From NCBI RefSeq assembly GCF_047219225.1, contig NZ_CP178208.1, positions 1,364,001 to 1,428,000 of the forward strand: 64,000 bases of DNA, read 5' to 3'. Position 1 is the first letter of the stretch, and every line of letters starts with the position of its first letter. The notes under the pieces were generated by a model. The model saw only the letters and a list, made by a program, of their open reading frames with translations, was not told the origin of the DNA and ran no database searches. This document shows, one piece after another, positions 34,768 through 44,458 of the stretch. The position numbers and the translations under genes were made by a program. The DNA comes from IMCC45349 sp047219225. Its GTDB lineage: Bacteria; Bacteroidota; Bacteroidia; Flavobacteriales; Flavobacteriaceae.

Positions 34768-36000
34768 TTATTGCTTGATTATTTTTTTGATTTCTTTAGT
34801 ATTATCAGAAACTATTTCGAGAAAATAAGTGCCTTGTTCAATTTCTAAGAGTGAAATTCTATTGTTGATTATCCTATCAAAAGACTTTATTTTTTGTCCT
34901 AAAATAGAATATAAAGTTGCGCTATAATTTTCTGTATTTATTGCTTCAATGTTAATAATATCTTGAGTTGGATTCGGATAAATTTTAATAACAGATAAAT
35001 CTTTATCGTTAATACTTAAATTAGAAACATTAACTGTTTTAGTTAATGTATGTGTACGACCACAAGCTGTTATAGTTAAAGTCACTTCAAAATCTCCAGT
35101 AGCATTATACGTATGAACTGGATTATTTTCAGATGAAGTATTACCATCATCAAAATTCCAAGTAACTGTATCAGCTAGATAAGTATTGGTAAATGTGACT
35201 TGATTATTATCGACTGTAAAATCAAAGTTTGAAGTAAAATCCCAATCGTTAATAACATCAAATACTATTAATTTAGTAGCTAATTTTATAGTGTTTGCAG
35301 TAGTTTCAGAAAGTGAAGAATTCCAAGTCATTAAAGTCGGATCTTTTTTATAAATCATCGTATAGAAAGCACAAGCTGCTGCATAAGACCCTGCTAAAGA
35401 AGGATGCGAACCATCTCCAGAATATAAATCAACTTCAGGATGATTAGTTCTTAGATAACGCCATACAGCACCTACAGGAGCAAGTTCAGATGTGTTTTCT
35501 TCTGCCATAAACGTATAGGTATTTCTTATAGCATCGTCCATACCTTCATAAGTACACACCCAAGGCACAAATTCACAATTTTGAGCATCACCATTTTCAC
35601 GACCCCAAGTCATGTAAAACAAAGGTTGTGAACAAGCATTATTATTATGTATAGCATTGACTAATTGAGTTGCAAAAGGATATAATTCAGTTTGCATTTG
35701 TGCTTCACTCCATGAAGTTTCTTGACTTTGTGCTTGAAGCGTTACAAAATCCCAATTATCAGCATTTATTTTATTAAGAGTTGTGGTGTTACTAGCATGA
35801 TTCATCAAACGATGTCCTCCAGGAGTATTGGAATCATAAATAAGAATATCACCAGTATTAGTCGCCATTTGGCTGACGAGGTTAGGTAAATTATTAGAAG
35901 CAGTATAACTGTTTCCTAGAAATAAAACACGTTTGGTTTCTTGAGCAAAACTAATATGAAAAACGCCTATTAGGGCAAGTAAGATCGTAATTCTTTGCAT
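34768..36000 (-). CDS. Secreted SGNH-type hydrolase with PKD and T9SS type A sorting domains
   Basis: This 410-residue protein has a signal peptide (MQRITILLALIGVFHISFAQ). An SGNH/GDSL-like domain occupies about residues 22-230: block I VLFLGNSYTASNNLP with the nucleophile Ser in GNS, and a late GDGSHPSLAGSYAA with the Asp-x-x-His pair. A PKD-like domain follows at about 250-320 (VTWNFDDGNTSSENNPVHTY). The C-terminal 75 residues are a T9SS sorting domain (IKIYPNPTQDIINIEA ... LEIEQGTYFLEI). It should be exported through the type IX system, acting extracellularly as an esterase or deacetylase, perhaps on polysaccharides. Confidence 0.88.
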   Translation of the reverse strand: MQRITILLALIGVFHISFAQETKRVLFLGNSYTASNNLPNLVSQMATNTGDILIYDSNTPGGHRLMNHASNTTTLNKINADNWDFVTLQAQSQETSWSEAQMQTELYPFATQLVNAIHNNNACSQPLFYMTWGRENGDAQNCEFVPWVCTYEGMDDAIRNTYTFMAEENTSELAPVGAVWRYLRTNHPEVDLYSGDGSHPSLAGSYAAACAFYTMIYKKDPTLMTWNSSLSETTANTIKLATKLIVFDVINDWDFTSNFDFTVDNNQVTFTNTYLADTVTWNFDDGNTSSENNPVHTYNATGDFEVTLTITACGRTHTLTKTVNVSNLSINDKDLSVIKIYPNPTQDIINIEAINTENYSATLYSILGQKIKSFDRIINNRISLLEIEQGTYFLEIVSDNTKEIKKIIKQ

Positions 36001-36043
36001 TATTTTTTTTAGTAAAAATAATACTTAAAGTTACTTCAAGAGG

Positions 36044-36244
36044 TTAATTCGTAAAGAAATCAAAGATATTGGTTAATCTACTAGTTGGCGCTTTATAAAA
36101 TTCGGTATAGGTACAACGTGTACATGTCACAGAAGTAAACTTTTTATTCTGAATATTAAATAACTTAGAAAAGGTTCCACCAGTAGCTTGCATCTGGTCA
36201 GTTTCGTATGTTTTATTATTACATTTTGGACATTGATAACTCAT
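36044..36244 (-). CDS. Small zinc-ribbon protein
   Basis: This 66-residue protein has two CxxC knuckles, CPKCNNKTYE and CTRCTYTEFY, the classical zinc ribbon, connected by GTFSKLFNIQNKKFTSVT. It matches the pattern of small zinc-ribbon proteins proposed to bind nucleic acids (COG3478-like). The function is unknown. It is transcribed divergently from glnS. Confidence 0.8.
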   Translation of the reverse strand: MSYQCPKCNNKTYETDQMQATGGTFSKLFNIQNKKFTSVTCTRCTYTEFYKAPTSRLTNIFDFFTN

Positions 36245-36354
36245 AAGATTTTGTATTTACAGTTGTGTTATATCTTATCAGTATATTCATAGTTTGTCTT
36301 GTTACAATTTTCCGTAATTTTGCTGCTTAAAATAAGTAGAAAGAGATTTTATTT

Positions 36355-38361
36355 ATGTCTGAAGAAAAGAAATCACTCAATTTTATTGAGCAAATCATAG
36401 AAGAAGATTTAAAAAGCGGTTTATCAAAAGATAAATTACGTTTTCGTTTTCCACCAGAACCTAATGGCTATTTACACATTGGACATACCAAAGCTATTGG
36501 TATAAGTTTTGGTTTAGGAGAGCACTATAATGCGCCAGTAAATTTACGTTTTGATGATACCAATCCTGCAAAAGAAGAGCAAGAATATGTAGATGCGATT
36601 AAACGTGATATTGCTTGGTTGGGTTACCAATGGGAAAATGAATTATATTCTTCAGATTATTTCCAACAATTATACGATTGGGCAGTTCAAATGATCAAAG
36701 ATGGAAGGGCTTATGTAGATAGTCAGACCTCTGAGGAAATGGCTGAACAAAAAGGAACACCAACACAAGTAGGTACCAATAGTCCATATAGAGATCGTAG
36801 TGTAGAAGAAAACCTAGATTTATTCACTAGAATGAAAAATGGTGAATTTAAAGAAGGTGAACACATTTTACGTGCTAAGATTGATATGGAAGATCCAAAC
36901 ATGTTAATGCGAGATCCTATCATGTATCGTGTGATGTATGCACATCACCATAGAACAGGAGACGATTGGTGTATTTATCCAATGTACGACTGGACACATG
37001 GCGAAAGTGATTATATCGAACAGATTTCACACTCTTTATGTTCTTTAGAATTTAAACCACATAGAAAGCTATATAACTGGTTTAGAGATATTGTACATGA
37101 TTACAGCAAAACTGAATATCCAATGCCACCAAAACAACGTGAATTTGCACGTTTAAACTTAAGCTATACGATTATGAGTAAGCGTAAGTTATTGCAATTG
37201 GTTAATGATGGTGTAGTTACAGGTTGGGACGATCCACGTATGCCAACAATTTCTGGGTTACGTCGTAGAGGTTATACACCAGCAGCTATTAGAAAGTTTG
37301 TAGAAACGGTTGGTGTAGCTAAGCGCGAAAACGTGATTGACGTATCCTTATTAGAATTTTGTATTCGTGAAGATCTTAATAAAACAGCAAATCGTGTGAT
37401 GGCTGTATTAGATCCTGTAAAGGTTGTAATTAATAACTATCCTGAAGACAAAGAAGAATGGTTAGAATCAGAAAACAATCCTGAAGATGCAAATGCTGGT
37501 AGCAGAAAAGTACCATTCTCTAGAGAGATTTATATTGAAAAAGCAGACTTTAAAGAAGAAGCTGGCAACAAATTCTTTAGATTGAAACTAGGAGGAGAGG
37601 TACGCTTAAAGAATGCTTATATTATCAAAGCTGAAAATGTAGTTAAGGATTCTGAAGGAAATATTACTGAAATTCATTGTACATATTCTGAAGATACTTC
37701 TAAAAAAGTAAAAGGAACACTGCATTGGGTATCTGTAAAACATGCTGTAAATGCTGAGGTAAGAGAATATGATCGTTTATTTACTGATGAAGCACCAGAT
37801 AGTCATGAAGGAAAAACATTTATGGATTTCTTGAATCCAAATTCGTTGCGAACTATTAATGCATTTGTAGAACCAAGTTTAGTAGAGGCTAGAGTAGGAG
37901 ATAGATTTCAGTTCCAACGTTTAGGTTATTTTAATGTGGATAATGAAAGCACATCAGATAAATTAGTATTTAATAAAACGGTTGGATTACGTGATACTTG
38001 GGCTAAGCAAAAGCCACAACAAAACAATACTAATAAACCGAAACCACAGCAACAACAATCGCAACGTAAACCAATTGATGTAATCAAGCTGTTAGGTAAA
38101 AAATACACCAATTTACCTGAAGCTAAGCAACAAAAAGTACGTGCTGAAATATTAGAGCTTGCAGAAAAGGTAGCTTATGACGATTTAGAACCTTTATTTG
38201 CAACTGCAGTAAAAAAGGTTGGTACACGTATCGCTGCCATATTAACGTTGAATGTGATGCTTAAAAATGGCTTAGAACGCAATGAAGCTGTTAATGATTT
38301 TATTACAAAAGCTTTAGAAGATAAAAATGAATTATTAGTAGTTGAGGCAAAAGCTATTTAA
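36355..38361 (+). CDS. glnS: Glutaminyl-tRNA synthetase with C-terminal extension
   Basis: This 668-residue class I synthetase has the HIGH region PPEPNGYLHIGHTKAIG, the KMSKS-like IMSKRKLL, and GlnRS-type sequence GTPTQVGTNSPYRDRSVEENLDLF. The catalytic and anticodon-binding parts end near residue 550, where E. coli GlnRS ends. A Gln/Pro/Asn-rich linker follows (about 553-575), then a helical domain of about 90 residues (KPIDVIKLLGKKYTNLPEAK to the end), which is extra. It charges tRNA-Gln, so the organism does not rely on the transamidation route alone. It is transcribed divergently from the zinc-ribbon gene. Confidence 0.96.
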   Translation: MSEEKKSLNFIEQIIEEDLKSGLSKDKLRFRFPPEPNGYLHIGHTKAIGISFGLGEHYNAPVNLRFDDTNPAKEEQEYVDAIKRDIAWLGYQWENELYSSDYFQQLYDWAVQMIKDGRAYVDSQTSEEMAEQKGTPTQVGTNSPYRDRSVEENLDLFTRMKNGEFKEGEHILRAKIDMEDPNMLMRDPIMYRVMYAHHHRTGDDWCIYPMYDWTHGESDYIEQISHSLCSLEFKPHRKLYNWFRDIVHDYSKTEYPMPPKQREFARLNLSYTIMSKRKLLQLVNDGVVTGWDDPRMPTISGLRRRGYTPAAIRKFVETVGVAKRENVIDVSLLEFCIREDLNKTANRVMAVLDPVKVVINNYPEDKEEWLESENNPEDANAGSRKVPFSREIYIEKADFKEEAGNKFFRLKLGGEVRLKNAYIIKAENVVKDSEGNITEIHCTYSEDTSKKVKGTLHWVSVKHAVNAEVREYDRLFTDEAPDSHEGKTFMDFLNPNSLRTINAFVEPSLVEARVGDRFQFQRLGYFNVDNESTSDKLVFNKTVGLRDTWAKQKPQQNNTNKPKPQQQQSQRKPIDVIKLLGKKYTNLPEAKQQKVRAEILELAEKVAYDDLEPLFATAVKKVGTRIAAILTLNVMLKNGLERNEAVNDFITKALEDKNELLVVEAKAI

Positions 38362-38381
38362 TAACGTAAATCATAAATAAT

Positions 38382-38412
38382 AAAAACGTCTGGAACCCTC
38401 CAGACGTTTTTT
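38382..38412 (+). terminator. Hairpin terminator of glnS
   Basis: ACGTCTGGA (38386-38394) pairs with TCCAGACGT (38399-38407) around ACCC and is followed by a T-run. It lies 20 bp after the glnS stop. Confidence 0.85.
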
Positions 38413-38520
38413 GTTTGTCTTTATAGAAATACTTGAAGCGTTAATTCTTATAAATTAACTATAATATAATAATTTTCTTACTTTTTCTTTATTACATTTA
38501 CACAAATTTTTAAATAGACT

Positions 38521-40083
38521 ATGTTGATTAACAGATTATTATCACTTAAAAACAGCTTTATTTTATTAGTTCATTTATCATTTGGAGTTGTGTTTGCTCA
38601 AAATGGTGTTTTAGATACAACTTTTGGAACCAACGGTTTGATTAGTTTTACAAATAATGAAGATCCTGAAATTTTTAATGCCATTTTAGAGCTTGACAAT
38701 AACCAATTTTTAGCTGCTGGAACTACAGGTTATAATGCTGTAATAGCTCGACTTAATCAAGATGGAAGCCTAGATACAACTTTTGGAACCAATGGTATTT
38801 TAGAGTTAGATTTTGGAGGTACAAGGGAAGATATTGAAGATATGTTACAACTACCTGATGGTAAGATTTTAATTACTGCAGAAACGAAAAATGCTAATGA
38901 CGATTACGATTTTATAGTCGCTAAATTACATGATGATGGTAGTTACGATACAACTTTTGGAGCTAATGGTGTTACTGTAATTACATTTGGAGCAACTACA
39001 GATGAGCGACCAAATAAAATAATTACCACTACTGATAATAAAATAGTTGTAGTTGGAAATGCAGAGGGTGGTTTGATTTGGCAAACTGCTATTGCACAAT
39101 TACTTCCAGATGGTTCATTAGATACTTCGTTTAATGACGACGGAAAAAACACTTTAAGTATTACAAATAGAAGTGATTATCTTATTGGAGCTGATATTAC
39201 TTTTGATGGTAAAATTATGGCTGCAGGAGGTGCAGTTTTTTATGCAGGATCTAATCAAGGACGTTATGCTATTGTTCGTTATTTAAATAATGGTTTATTA
39301 GACCCAACGTTTGGAACTAATGGTGTTGTGACTTTAAATATCTTTGATGGTTCATGTATAGCTAGATCTATAATTTGTCTTTCTGATGGAAAATCTCTTG
39401 TAGCAGGTCATGCTAGTGCAACCAGTACTCAACGCAGTTTTGCTATAATTCGTATAAATAGTGATGGAACTATAGATCCTACTTTTGGAGACAATGGTAT
39501 TGTTTCTACTGTCTTTCCAACAGATCAATCTCAAATATATGAAATGAAATTAGATGAGAACAATAACATTATTGTTGTTGGTGATGTAGGTACAGATACT
39601 GAAGCTTCTAATTTTGCTATTGCAAAATATTCATTTGATGGAGTTATAGATACAACTTTTGGAACTAATGGTACTATATCAACTGATTTTTTTGGTTCGC
39701 ATGATACAGCTAGAGATTTTATTATTACTCAAAATAAAATTACTGTTGTAGGATATACAATGGATCCCTATCCTAATGAAAATTTTGCGATTGCTAGATA
39801 TGATGTTGAATCTAGCTTAGGTGTGATAGATAATGATTTTAAAAACAATTTTGAAGTTTTACCAACTGTAGTAAGCTCAAATATTACAATAAAATCCAAT
39901 TTACAATCTAGAAATGTAGATGTTTCTATTGTAGATATAAATGGTAAGGTGGTTTATCATAAAACATTGATACTTAATCAAAGTCCTAAATCAATTAATT
40001 TAGAAACCTTAGCAAAAGGTTTATATGTTTTAAAAATTAAATCAGACTCTCAAACAGAAACACACAAAATCATTTTAAAATAA
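38521..40083 (+). CDS. Secreted delta-60 repeat protein with T9SS type A sorting domain
   Basis: This 520-residue protein has a signal peptide (about residues 1-30, ending VVFAQ). Seven delta-60 repeats follow, each beginning with a version of LDTTFGTNG (for example GVLDTTFGTNGLI, GSYDTTFGANGVT, GLLDPTFGTNGVV, GTIDPTFGDNGIV, GVIDTTFGTNGTI). These build a propeller-like structure. The C-terminal 75 residues are a T9SS sorting domain (VLPTVVSSNITIKS ... LAKGLYVLKIKS), predicting export and surface attachment or release by the type IX system. No catalytic motif is visible; a binding or structural role is likely. Confidence 0.88.
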   Translation: MLINRLLSLKNSFILLVHLSFGVVFAQNGVLDTTFGTNGLISFTNNEDPEIFNAILELDNNQFLAAGTTGYNAVIARLNQDGSLDTTFGTNGILELDFGGTREDIEDMLQLPDGKILITAETKNANDDYDFIVAKLHDDGSYDTTFGANGVTVITFGATTDERPNKIITTTDNKIVVVGNAEGGLIWQTAIAQLLPDGSLDTSFNDDGKNTLSITNRSDYLIGADITFDGKIMAAGGAVFYAGSNQGRYAIVRYLNNGLLDPTFGTNGVVTLNIFDGSCIARSIICLSDGKSLVAGHASATSTQRSFAIIRINSDGTIDPTFGDNGIVSTVFPTDQSQIYEMKLDENNNIIVVGDVGTDTEASNFAIAKYSFDGVIDTTFGTNGTISTDFFGSHDTARDFIITQNKITVVGYTMDPYPNENFAIARYDVESSLGVIDNDFKNNFEVLPTVVSSNITIKSNLQSRNVDVSIVDINGKVVYHKTLILNQSPKSINLETLAKGLYVLKIKSDSQTETHKIILK

Positions 40084-40087
40084 TATA

Positions 40088-40120
40088 AAAAAACTCTTAG
40101 TAATACACTAAGAGCTTTTA
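40088..40120. terminator. Bidirectional hairpin terminator
   Basis: CTCTTAGT (40094-40101) pairs with ACTAAGAG (40107-40114) around AATAC, with A-rich sequence before and CTTTT after. It lies between convergent genes ending at 40083 and 40144. Confidence 0.75.
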
Positions 40121-40143
40121 GTTTTAAATAGAATAAGTAAGTG

Positions 40144-41076
40144 TTATTCTTTGTTATTCTTTTTATTTCTAGCTTCTTTCATAGCTTCACCAATTTGGTT
40201 ACTTGCAGTAAAACTAGCTACCATGTTATTAAGCATATCGCTTCCAGCTTGTGGTGAATTAGGTAATAAAATTAAGTTACTATTAGTTTCTTCACCAATA
40301 GCTTGTAATGTATCATAATGTTGTGTTACAACAATTAATGCAGAGGCTTCTTGAGAGTTGATACCAACCTTATTTAAAACTTCAACAGACTCTTCTAGTC
40401 CGCGAGCAATTTCACGACGTTGATCTGCAATACCTTGTCCTTGTAAACGCTTACTTTCAGCTTCCGCTTTTGCTTTTTCTACAATTAAAATACGTTGTGC
40501 ATCACCTTCATATTGTGCCGCTACTTTTTCACGTTCAGAAGCATTAATTCTGTTCATAGCAGCTTTTACTTGTGCATCTGGGTCAATATCTGTAACTAAG
40601 GTTTTAATTATGTCATATCCATAGTTTAACATTGCTTCATTAAGTTCAGCTTTTACTGCAATAGCAATATCATCTTTCTTTACAAAGACATCATCTAACT
40701 TCATTTTTGGTACTTCGGCACGTACAACATCAAATACATAACTTGTAATTTGATCATGTGGGTAGTCTAATTTATAAAAGGCATCATATACTTTATCTCT
40801 AATTACTTTGTATTGTACAGATACTTTTAAGCGCACAAATACATCGTCTAAAGTTTTTGTTTCAACAATAACATCTAATTGTTGAATTTTTAAACTTAAA
40901 CGTCCAGCAACACGATCTACTAATGGAATTTTTATCTGTAATCCTGAATGACGAATACTTTGGAATTTACCAAAACGCTCAATAATTACAGCTGTTTGTT
41001 GTTTTACTATAAAGAAAGCAGAAATAAAAATTAATAGTCCTAAAACTATAAAAGGAATATAAAAAGGAAAACCCAT
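40144..41076 (-). CDS. SPFH/stomatin-family membrane protein (QmcA-like)
   Basis: This 310-residue protein has one N-terminal membrane segment (about residues 5-24), then the SPFH domain (VKQQTAVIIERFGKFQSIRHSGLQIKIPLVDRV to about 180) and a coiled-coil region rich in Glu, Ala and Lys (KVAAQYEGDAQRILIVEKAKAEAESKRLQGQGIADQRR). The C-terminal tail is soluble. The family forms oligomeric membrane microdomain scaffolds and often interacts with membrane proteases; the usual NfeD partner is not adjacent here. Orientation and length match QmcA/stomatin-like proteins. Confidence 0.9.
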   Translation of the reverse strand: MGFPFYIPFIVLGLLIFISAFFIVKQQTAVIIERFGKFQSIRHSGLQIKIPLVDRVAGRLSLKIQQLDVIVETKTLDDVFVRLKVSVQYKVIRDKVYDAFYKLDYPHDQITSYVFDVVRAEVPKMKLDDVFVKKDDIAIAVKAELNEAMLNYGYDIIKTLVTDIDPDAQVKAAMNRINASEREKVAAQYEGDAQRILIVEKAKAEAESKRLQGQGIADQRREIARGLEESVEVLNKVGINSQEASALIVVTQHYDTLQAIGEETNSNLILLPNSPQAGSDMLNNMVASFTASNQIGEAMKEARNKKNNKE

Positions 41077-41126
41077 AATAAATATTTTTAAAAAATGGTT
41101 AGAAAATAATTGATACTAATTTAAGT

Positions 41127-41134
41127 TATATTTG
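41127..41134 (+). promoter_or_regulatory. Probable -7 element upstream of the beta-barrel gene at 41156
   Basis: TATATTTG matches TAnnTTTG 21 bp before the ATG at 41156, which supports that start over an upstream TTG at 41132 that overlaps the element. Confidence 0.45.
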
Positions 41135-41155
41135 CCGCAATCACATCAAGAAATC

Positions 41156-41836
41156 ATGCAAAAACACAAATACATTTTATTAGTAGCATTTATAGTAGGT
41201 TTTGTTACACTTTCACATTCTCAACATAGAAGATATGCTATAAAAAATGGTATTGGAATTCAAGGAGGTATCACACAGTTTGATATTATTACAGATAACT
41301 TTGAAACTACAGCAAGCTCTGGTTGGATAGGTGGTTTAAATGCTACTGTAGATTTGCCACATAAATGGTATACAGTAAGTTATAGTATGTTGTTATCTGA
41401 AAATAATTTAGAAATTTTGGGAAGAATGACTGATGATGTAGCAGGAAACGAAGCTTTAGAATATAAACTTATGACTGTACAAGTTGGATTTACATTCCAT
41501 ACTAAAATTATTAGTGATAACTTAACCATTGATATTGGACCACAACTACAATACAATGGTAAAATGGATTTAACTAACTCAACCCAAGAGAGTTTTTATG
41601 TTAATGGTTATGATAATGTATTAGCAACAGATATAAGTGAAATTTCTCAGTTTAACGTAAATGGAATGGTTGGTGCTTCTTTAGGTTTTGGAGCTTTTAA
41701 GGTGAGAGCACAGTATATTTATGGGTTTACAAACATGCTAAACAAACTAAATGATGCTGAATTTGCCAAAGGATTAAACACTAAGTTTAAAGGTAATCAA
41801 AGTATGATTGCTGTAACTGCGATGTTAACGTTTTAA
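41156..41836 (+). CDS. Outer-membrane beta-barrel protein (PorT-like)
   Basis: The start is taken at the ATG at 41156 (MQKHKYILL), which begins a signal peptide (VGFVTLSHSQ). An upstream TTG overlaps the likely -7 element. The mature protein of about 205 residues is made of alternating hydrophobic/polar strands typical of a small eight-stranded outer-membrane barrel (IKNGIGIQGGITQFDII, KWYTVSYSMLL, GASLGFGAFKVRAQYIYGF, final AVTAMLTF). It resembles the broad PorT-like barrel group; no closer family or function can be given. It is divergent from the SPFH gene. Confidence 0.75.
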   Translation: MQKHKYILLVAFIVGFVTLSHSQHRRYAIKNGIGIQGGITQFDIITDNFETTASSGWIGGLNATVDLPHKWYTVSYSMLLSENNLEILGRMTDDVAGNEALEYKLMTVQVGFTFHTKIISDNLTIDIGPQLQYNGKMDLTNSTQESFYVNGYDNVLATDISEISQFNVNGMVGASLGFGAFKVRAQYIYGFTNMLNKLNDAEFAKGLNTKFKGNQSMIAVTAMLTF

Positions 41837-41868
41837 ACATCGTGATTCAAGGTTAAACGAAGAATCTA

Positions 41869-42327
41869 TTAATTATTTATAGTAAGAACTATTTCAATTC
41901 TATCATTATTATCTCTTCCTTCTTTTGTTTCATTTGAGTTTATTGGTTGAGATGAACCGTAGCCAATAGATTTTAGAGATTTTGCATTACAACCTAATGA
42001 GATAAGAATATCACGTATTTTATCAGCTCTTTTTTGTGATAGCTTTTTACTGTTTGTTTGATTAGACGAGTTGTCAGTATGAGCTTGAATTTCAAACAGT
42101 ACATTGTTTTCTTTTACTACAGAAATAAGTTTTACAATAGAGTTTATTTCAAATTGATAGTTTTCTTTTAATGTATTAGTATTCTTTTTAAACTTTATTT
42201 TTTTAGTAAACTTTTGAAAAGGGTTTTCAAAATCAACGGATAATTCTGGTGTAGTAACTTCTTGCTTTTGTGAAAAGCCATAATTGGTAAAAAATAATAG
42301 TATTAAAACGTAGATTACTTTTCTCAT
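41869..42327 (-). CDS. Small OmpA-domain protein
   Basis: This 152-residue protein has a signal peptide (MRKVIYVLILLFFTNYGFSQ) and one OmpA_C-like domain at about 45-150 (FKKNTNTLKENYQFEINSIVKLI, IQAHTDNSSNQTNSKKLSQKRADKIRDILISLGC, SIGYGSSQPINSNETKEGRDNNDRIEIVL). The HTD and NDRIEI elements that bind diaminopimelate are intact. There is no barrel or lipobox, so it should be a soluble periplasmic peptidoglycan-binding protein. It sits 3 bp after a DinB-family gene. Confidence 0.85.
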   Translation of the reverse strand: MRKVIYVLILLFFTNYGFSQKQEVTTPELSVDFENPFQKFTKKIKFKKNTNTLKENYQFEINSIVKLISVVKENNVLFEIQAHTDNSSNQTNSKKLSQKRADKIRDILISLGCNAKSLKSIGYGSSQPINSNETKEGRDNNDRIEIVLTINN

Positions 42328-42330
42328 AAT

Positions 42331-42855
42331 TTATCGTTTTAAAACACTCAAATAATCAATCCAAGGGCCAACATCAGCTTTGTATTGTTTCGCCATCACT
42401 CTAGAGATTTGAGCTATATGCCCAAGATCATGTACCACCCAAGTAGCAATTAATTGTGCTAAAGTTACTTTTCCAAATTCCGGATGAATGCCTGTTTTAG
42501 AAAAATCGGCTTCAGTAATATGTAGTGATTTTAAAGTTTTTATATTTTCAACTCGTAGTTTTGAAAACTCTTCAAGAAGCATAGATATAGGCTGATTTTG
42601 GTCATTTTCTAATTGCGCAAAACGATCAAAAGGCTCAAATAATTTATCTTCAGAATCACTAAGAATTGTTTGAATACGCACTATCCAATCGGTTTTTTCA
42701 CCAAATATTAAATGTCCAACGACATCATAAGGACTCCATGTATGTTTACCTTCGTTATGCTTTAGCCAATCTTCTGAGAGATTTAGAAGATACGAAGACA
42801 ACACCTTTGGAGTGTTGTCTAAGACCTCTATAGATTGTTCTAAATTGAAGGTCAT
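42331..42855 (-). CDS. DinB-family four-helix-bundle protein
   Basis: This 174-residue protein fits the DinB superfamily: helix 1 FNLEQSIEVLDNTPKVL, a metal-ligand His in YDVVGHLIFGE and two more in VVHDLGHIAQI, the three-His arrangement of the DinB/YfiT fold. The family includes metal-dependent thiol transferases and many proteins of unknown function. It lies between gltX and the OmpA-domain gene, 7 bp downstream of gltX, and is probably in the same transcript. Confidence 0.85.
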   Translation of the reverse strand: MTFNLEQSIEVLDNTPKVLSSYLLNLSEDWLKHNEGKHTWSPYDVVGHLIFGEKTDWIVRIQTILSDSEDKLFEPFDRFAQLENDQNQPISMLLEEFSKLRVENIKTLKSLHITEADFSKTGIHPEFGKVTLAQLIATWVVHDLGHIAQISRVMAKQYKADVGPWIDYLSVLKR

Positions 42856-42862
42856 TACTGCA

Positions 42863-44389
42863 TTATAAAGTTGTTATAGCGTTATCTATACGTTTTATAG
42901 ATTCGTTTTTACCAATCATAAACATAATATCAAATACATCTGGTCCTTGTAATGCGCCAACTAAAGCCAATCGTAAAGGCATCATCACTTTTCCAAAACC
43001 AATTTCATTTGAAGTAATCCAACCTTTGATTGTGTTTTGAAGGTTTTCAGCAGTCACATCTTTAATACCATCAATTAAACCTTTTACAGTTTCTAGAATC
43101 TCTTTTGTTCCCTCTTTAAAAGCCTTTTTAGAAGCTTTCTCATCGTAGTTTGTTGGAGAAACAAAGAAATAGCTAGTTAAGCTCCAAAAGTCGTTTACAA
43201 AGGTTGCACGTTCTTTTACCAAAGCAATAACCATTTCTATATAGCCTTCATCTATATTAGCTAATTCTGGTTGTATATTTTTAAATGCTACAGCTAAATC
43301 TGCATTAGATTGCTCTTGCATATAATGATGGTTGAACCACTTCGTTTTATCAGGATCAAAACGTGCTCCAGATTTATTTACTTTATTTAAATCAAAGGCT
43401 TTTACTAATCCTTCTAAATCAAAAATCTCTTGTTCAGTTCCTGGGTTCCATCCTAAAAATGCTAAGAAATTAACCACAGCTTCTGGAAAATATCCATCTT
43501 CTTTATAACCTCTAGCAATATCATTAGTTTTTGGATCTGTCCATTCTAATGGAAATACAGGAAATCCTAATTTATCACCATCACGCTTACTTAGTTTTCC
43601 TTTTCCTGTTGGTTTTAAAATCAATGGTAAATGTGCAAATTCTGGTGCTTCCCAACCAAAAGCATCATACAATTGAAAGTGTAATGCTAAAGATGGTAAC
43701 CACTCTTCTCCACGAATTACATGCGAGATTTCCATTAAATGATCATCAACAATATTTGCTAGATGATAAGTTGGCATACCATCAGCCTTAAATAAGACTT
43801 TATCATCTAAAGTATTGGTATCAATTTTAATATCTCCACGAATAATATCTTTTAAGTGTAAAGTCTCATCTTGAGGCGATAAAAAACGAATGACATAATC
43901 CTCTCCAGCATCAATTTTAGCTTGTGTTTCTTCAGGCGTTAAGACTAAAGAATTTACTAAACGTCCTTTTTCACGATTGTGCCAATTATAAATAAAAGTT
44001 TTGCCTTCAGCTTCGTGTTGCTTTCTATGTGCATCCAATTGTTCAGCAGTATCAAAGGCATAATAGGCTTTACCTTCAGCAATTAATTGATCTGCATATT
44101 GCTTGTATAAATGCTTACGTTCACTCTGTCTATAAGGACCAAATTTTTCGTTTAAACCTGGACCTTCATCAAAAGGAAAACCACACCATTCCAAAGATTT
44201 TACAATATAATCTTCAGCACCTTCAACATAGCGATTTTGATCTGTGTCTTCAATACGAAGAACAAAAGTTCCGTTATGTTTTTTAACAAATAAATAATTA
44301 AAAAGCGCAGTTCTTACGCCTCCAATATGTAAAGGTCCTGTTGGGCTTGGTGCAAATCGCACACGAACGTTGTTACTCATGTTTGTCAT
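42863..44389 (-). CDS. gltX: Glutamyl-tRNA synthetase
   Basis: This 508-residue class I synthetase has the HIGH-type motif FAPSPTGPLHIGGVRTALFNYLF at the N-terminus and the KMSKS-type motif GKLSKRDGD. The rest matches bacterial GltX (VIRGEEWLPSLALHFQLYDAFGW, PDKTKWFNHHYMQ). It charges tRNA-Glu. Two starts are possible: 44389 (MTNMSNN) or 44380 (MSNN). A -7 element at 44408-44401 would leave only about six nucleotides of leader for the first, so 44380 may be the true start. Confidence 0.96.
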   Translation of the reverse strand: MTNMSNNVRVRFAPSPTGPLHIGGVRTALFNYLFVKKHNGTFVLRIEDTDQNRYVEGAEDYIVKSLEWCGFPFDEGPGLNEKFGPYRQSERKHLYKQYADQLIAEGKAYYAFDTAEQLDAHRKQHEAEGKTFIYNWHNREKGRLVNSLVLTPEETQAKIDAGEDYVIRFLSPQDETLHLKDIIRGDIKIDTNTLDDKVLFKADGMPTYHLANIVDDHLMEISHVIRGEEWLPSLALHFQLYDAFGWEAPEFAHLPLILKPTGKGKLSKRDGDKLGFPVFPLEWTDPKTNDIARGYKEDGYFPEAVVNFLAFLGWNPGTEQEIFDLEGLVKAFDLNKVNKSGARFDPDKTKWFNHHYMQEQSNADLAVAFKNIQPELANIDEGYIEMVIALVKERATFVNDFWSLTSYFFVSPTNYDEKASKKAFKEGTKEILETVKGLIDGIKDVTAENLQNTIKGWITSNEIGFGKVMMPLRLALVGALQGPDVFDIMFMIGKNESIKRIDNAITTL

Positions 44390-44400
44390 TTAATAAGGTG

Positions 44401-44408
44401 CAAAGATA
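44401..44408 (-). promoter_or_regulatory. Probable -7 element of the gltX promoter
   Basis: The minus strand reads TATCTTTG, a TAnnTTTG match just upstream of gltX. Its closeness to 44389 favours the downstream start at 44380. Confidence 0.45.
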
Positions 44409-44458
44409 GATTGATAAGATAAGAGAACAAAGAAAAAAAGAAGGAAGGGGTTTAAAAC

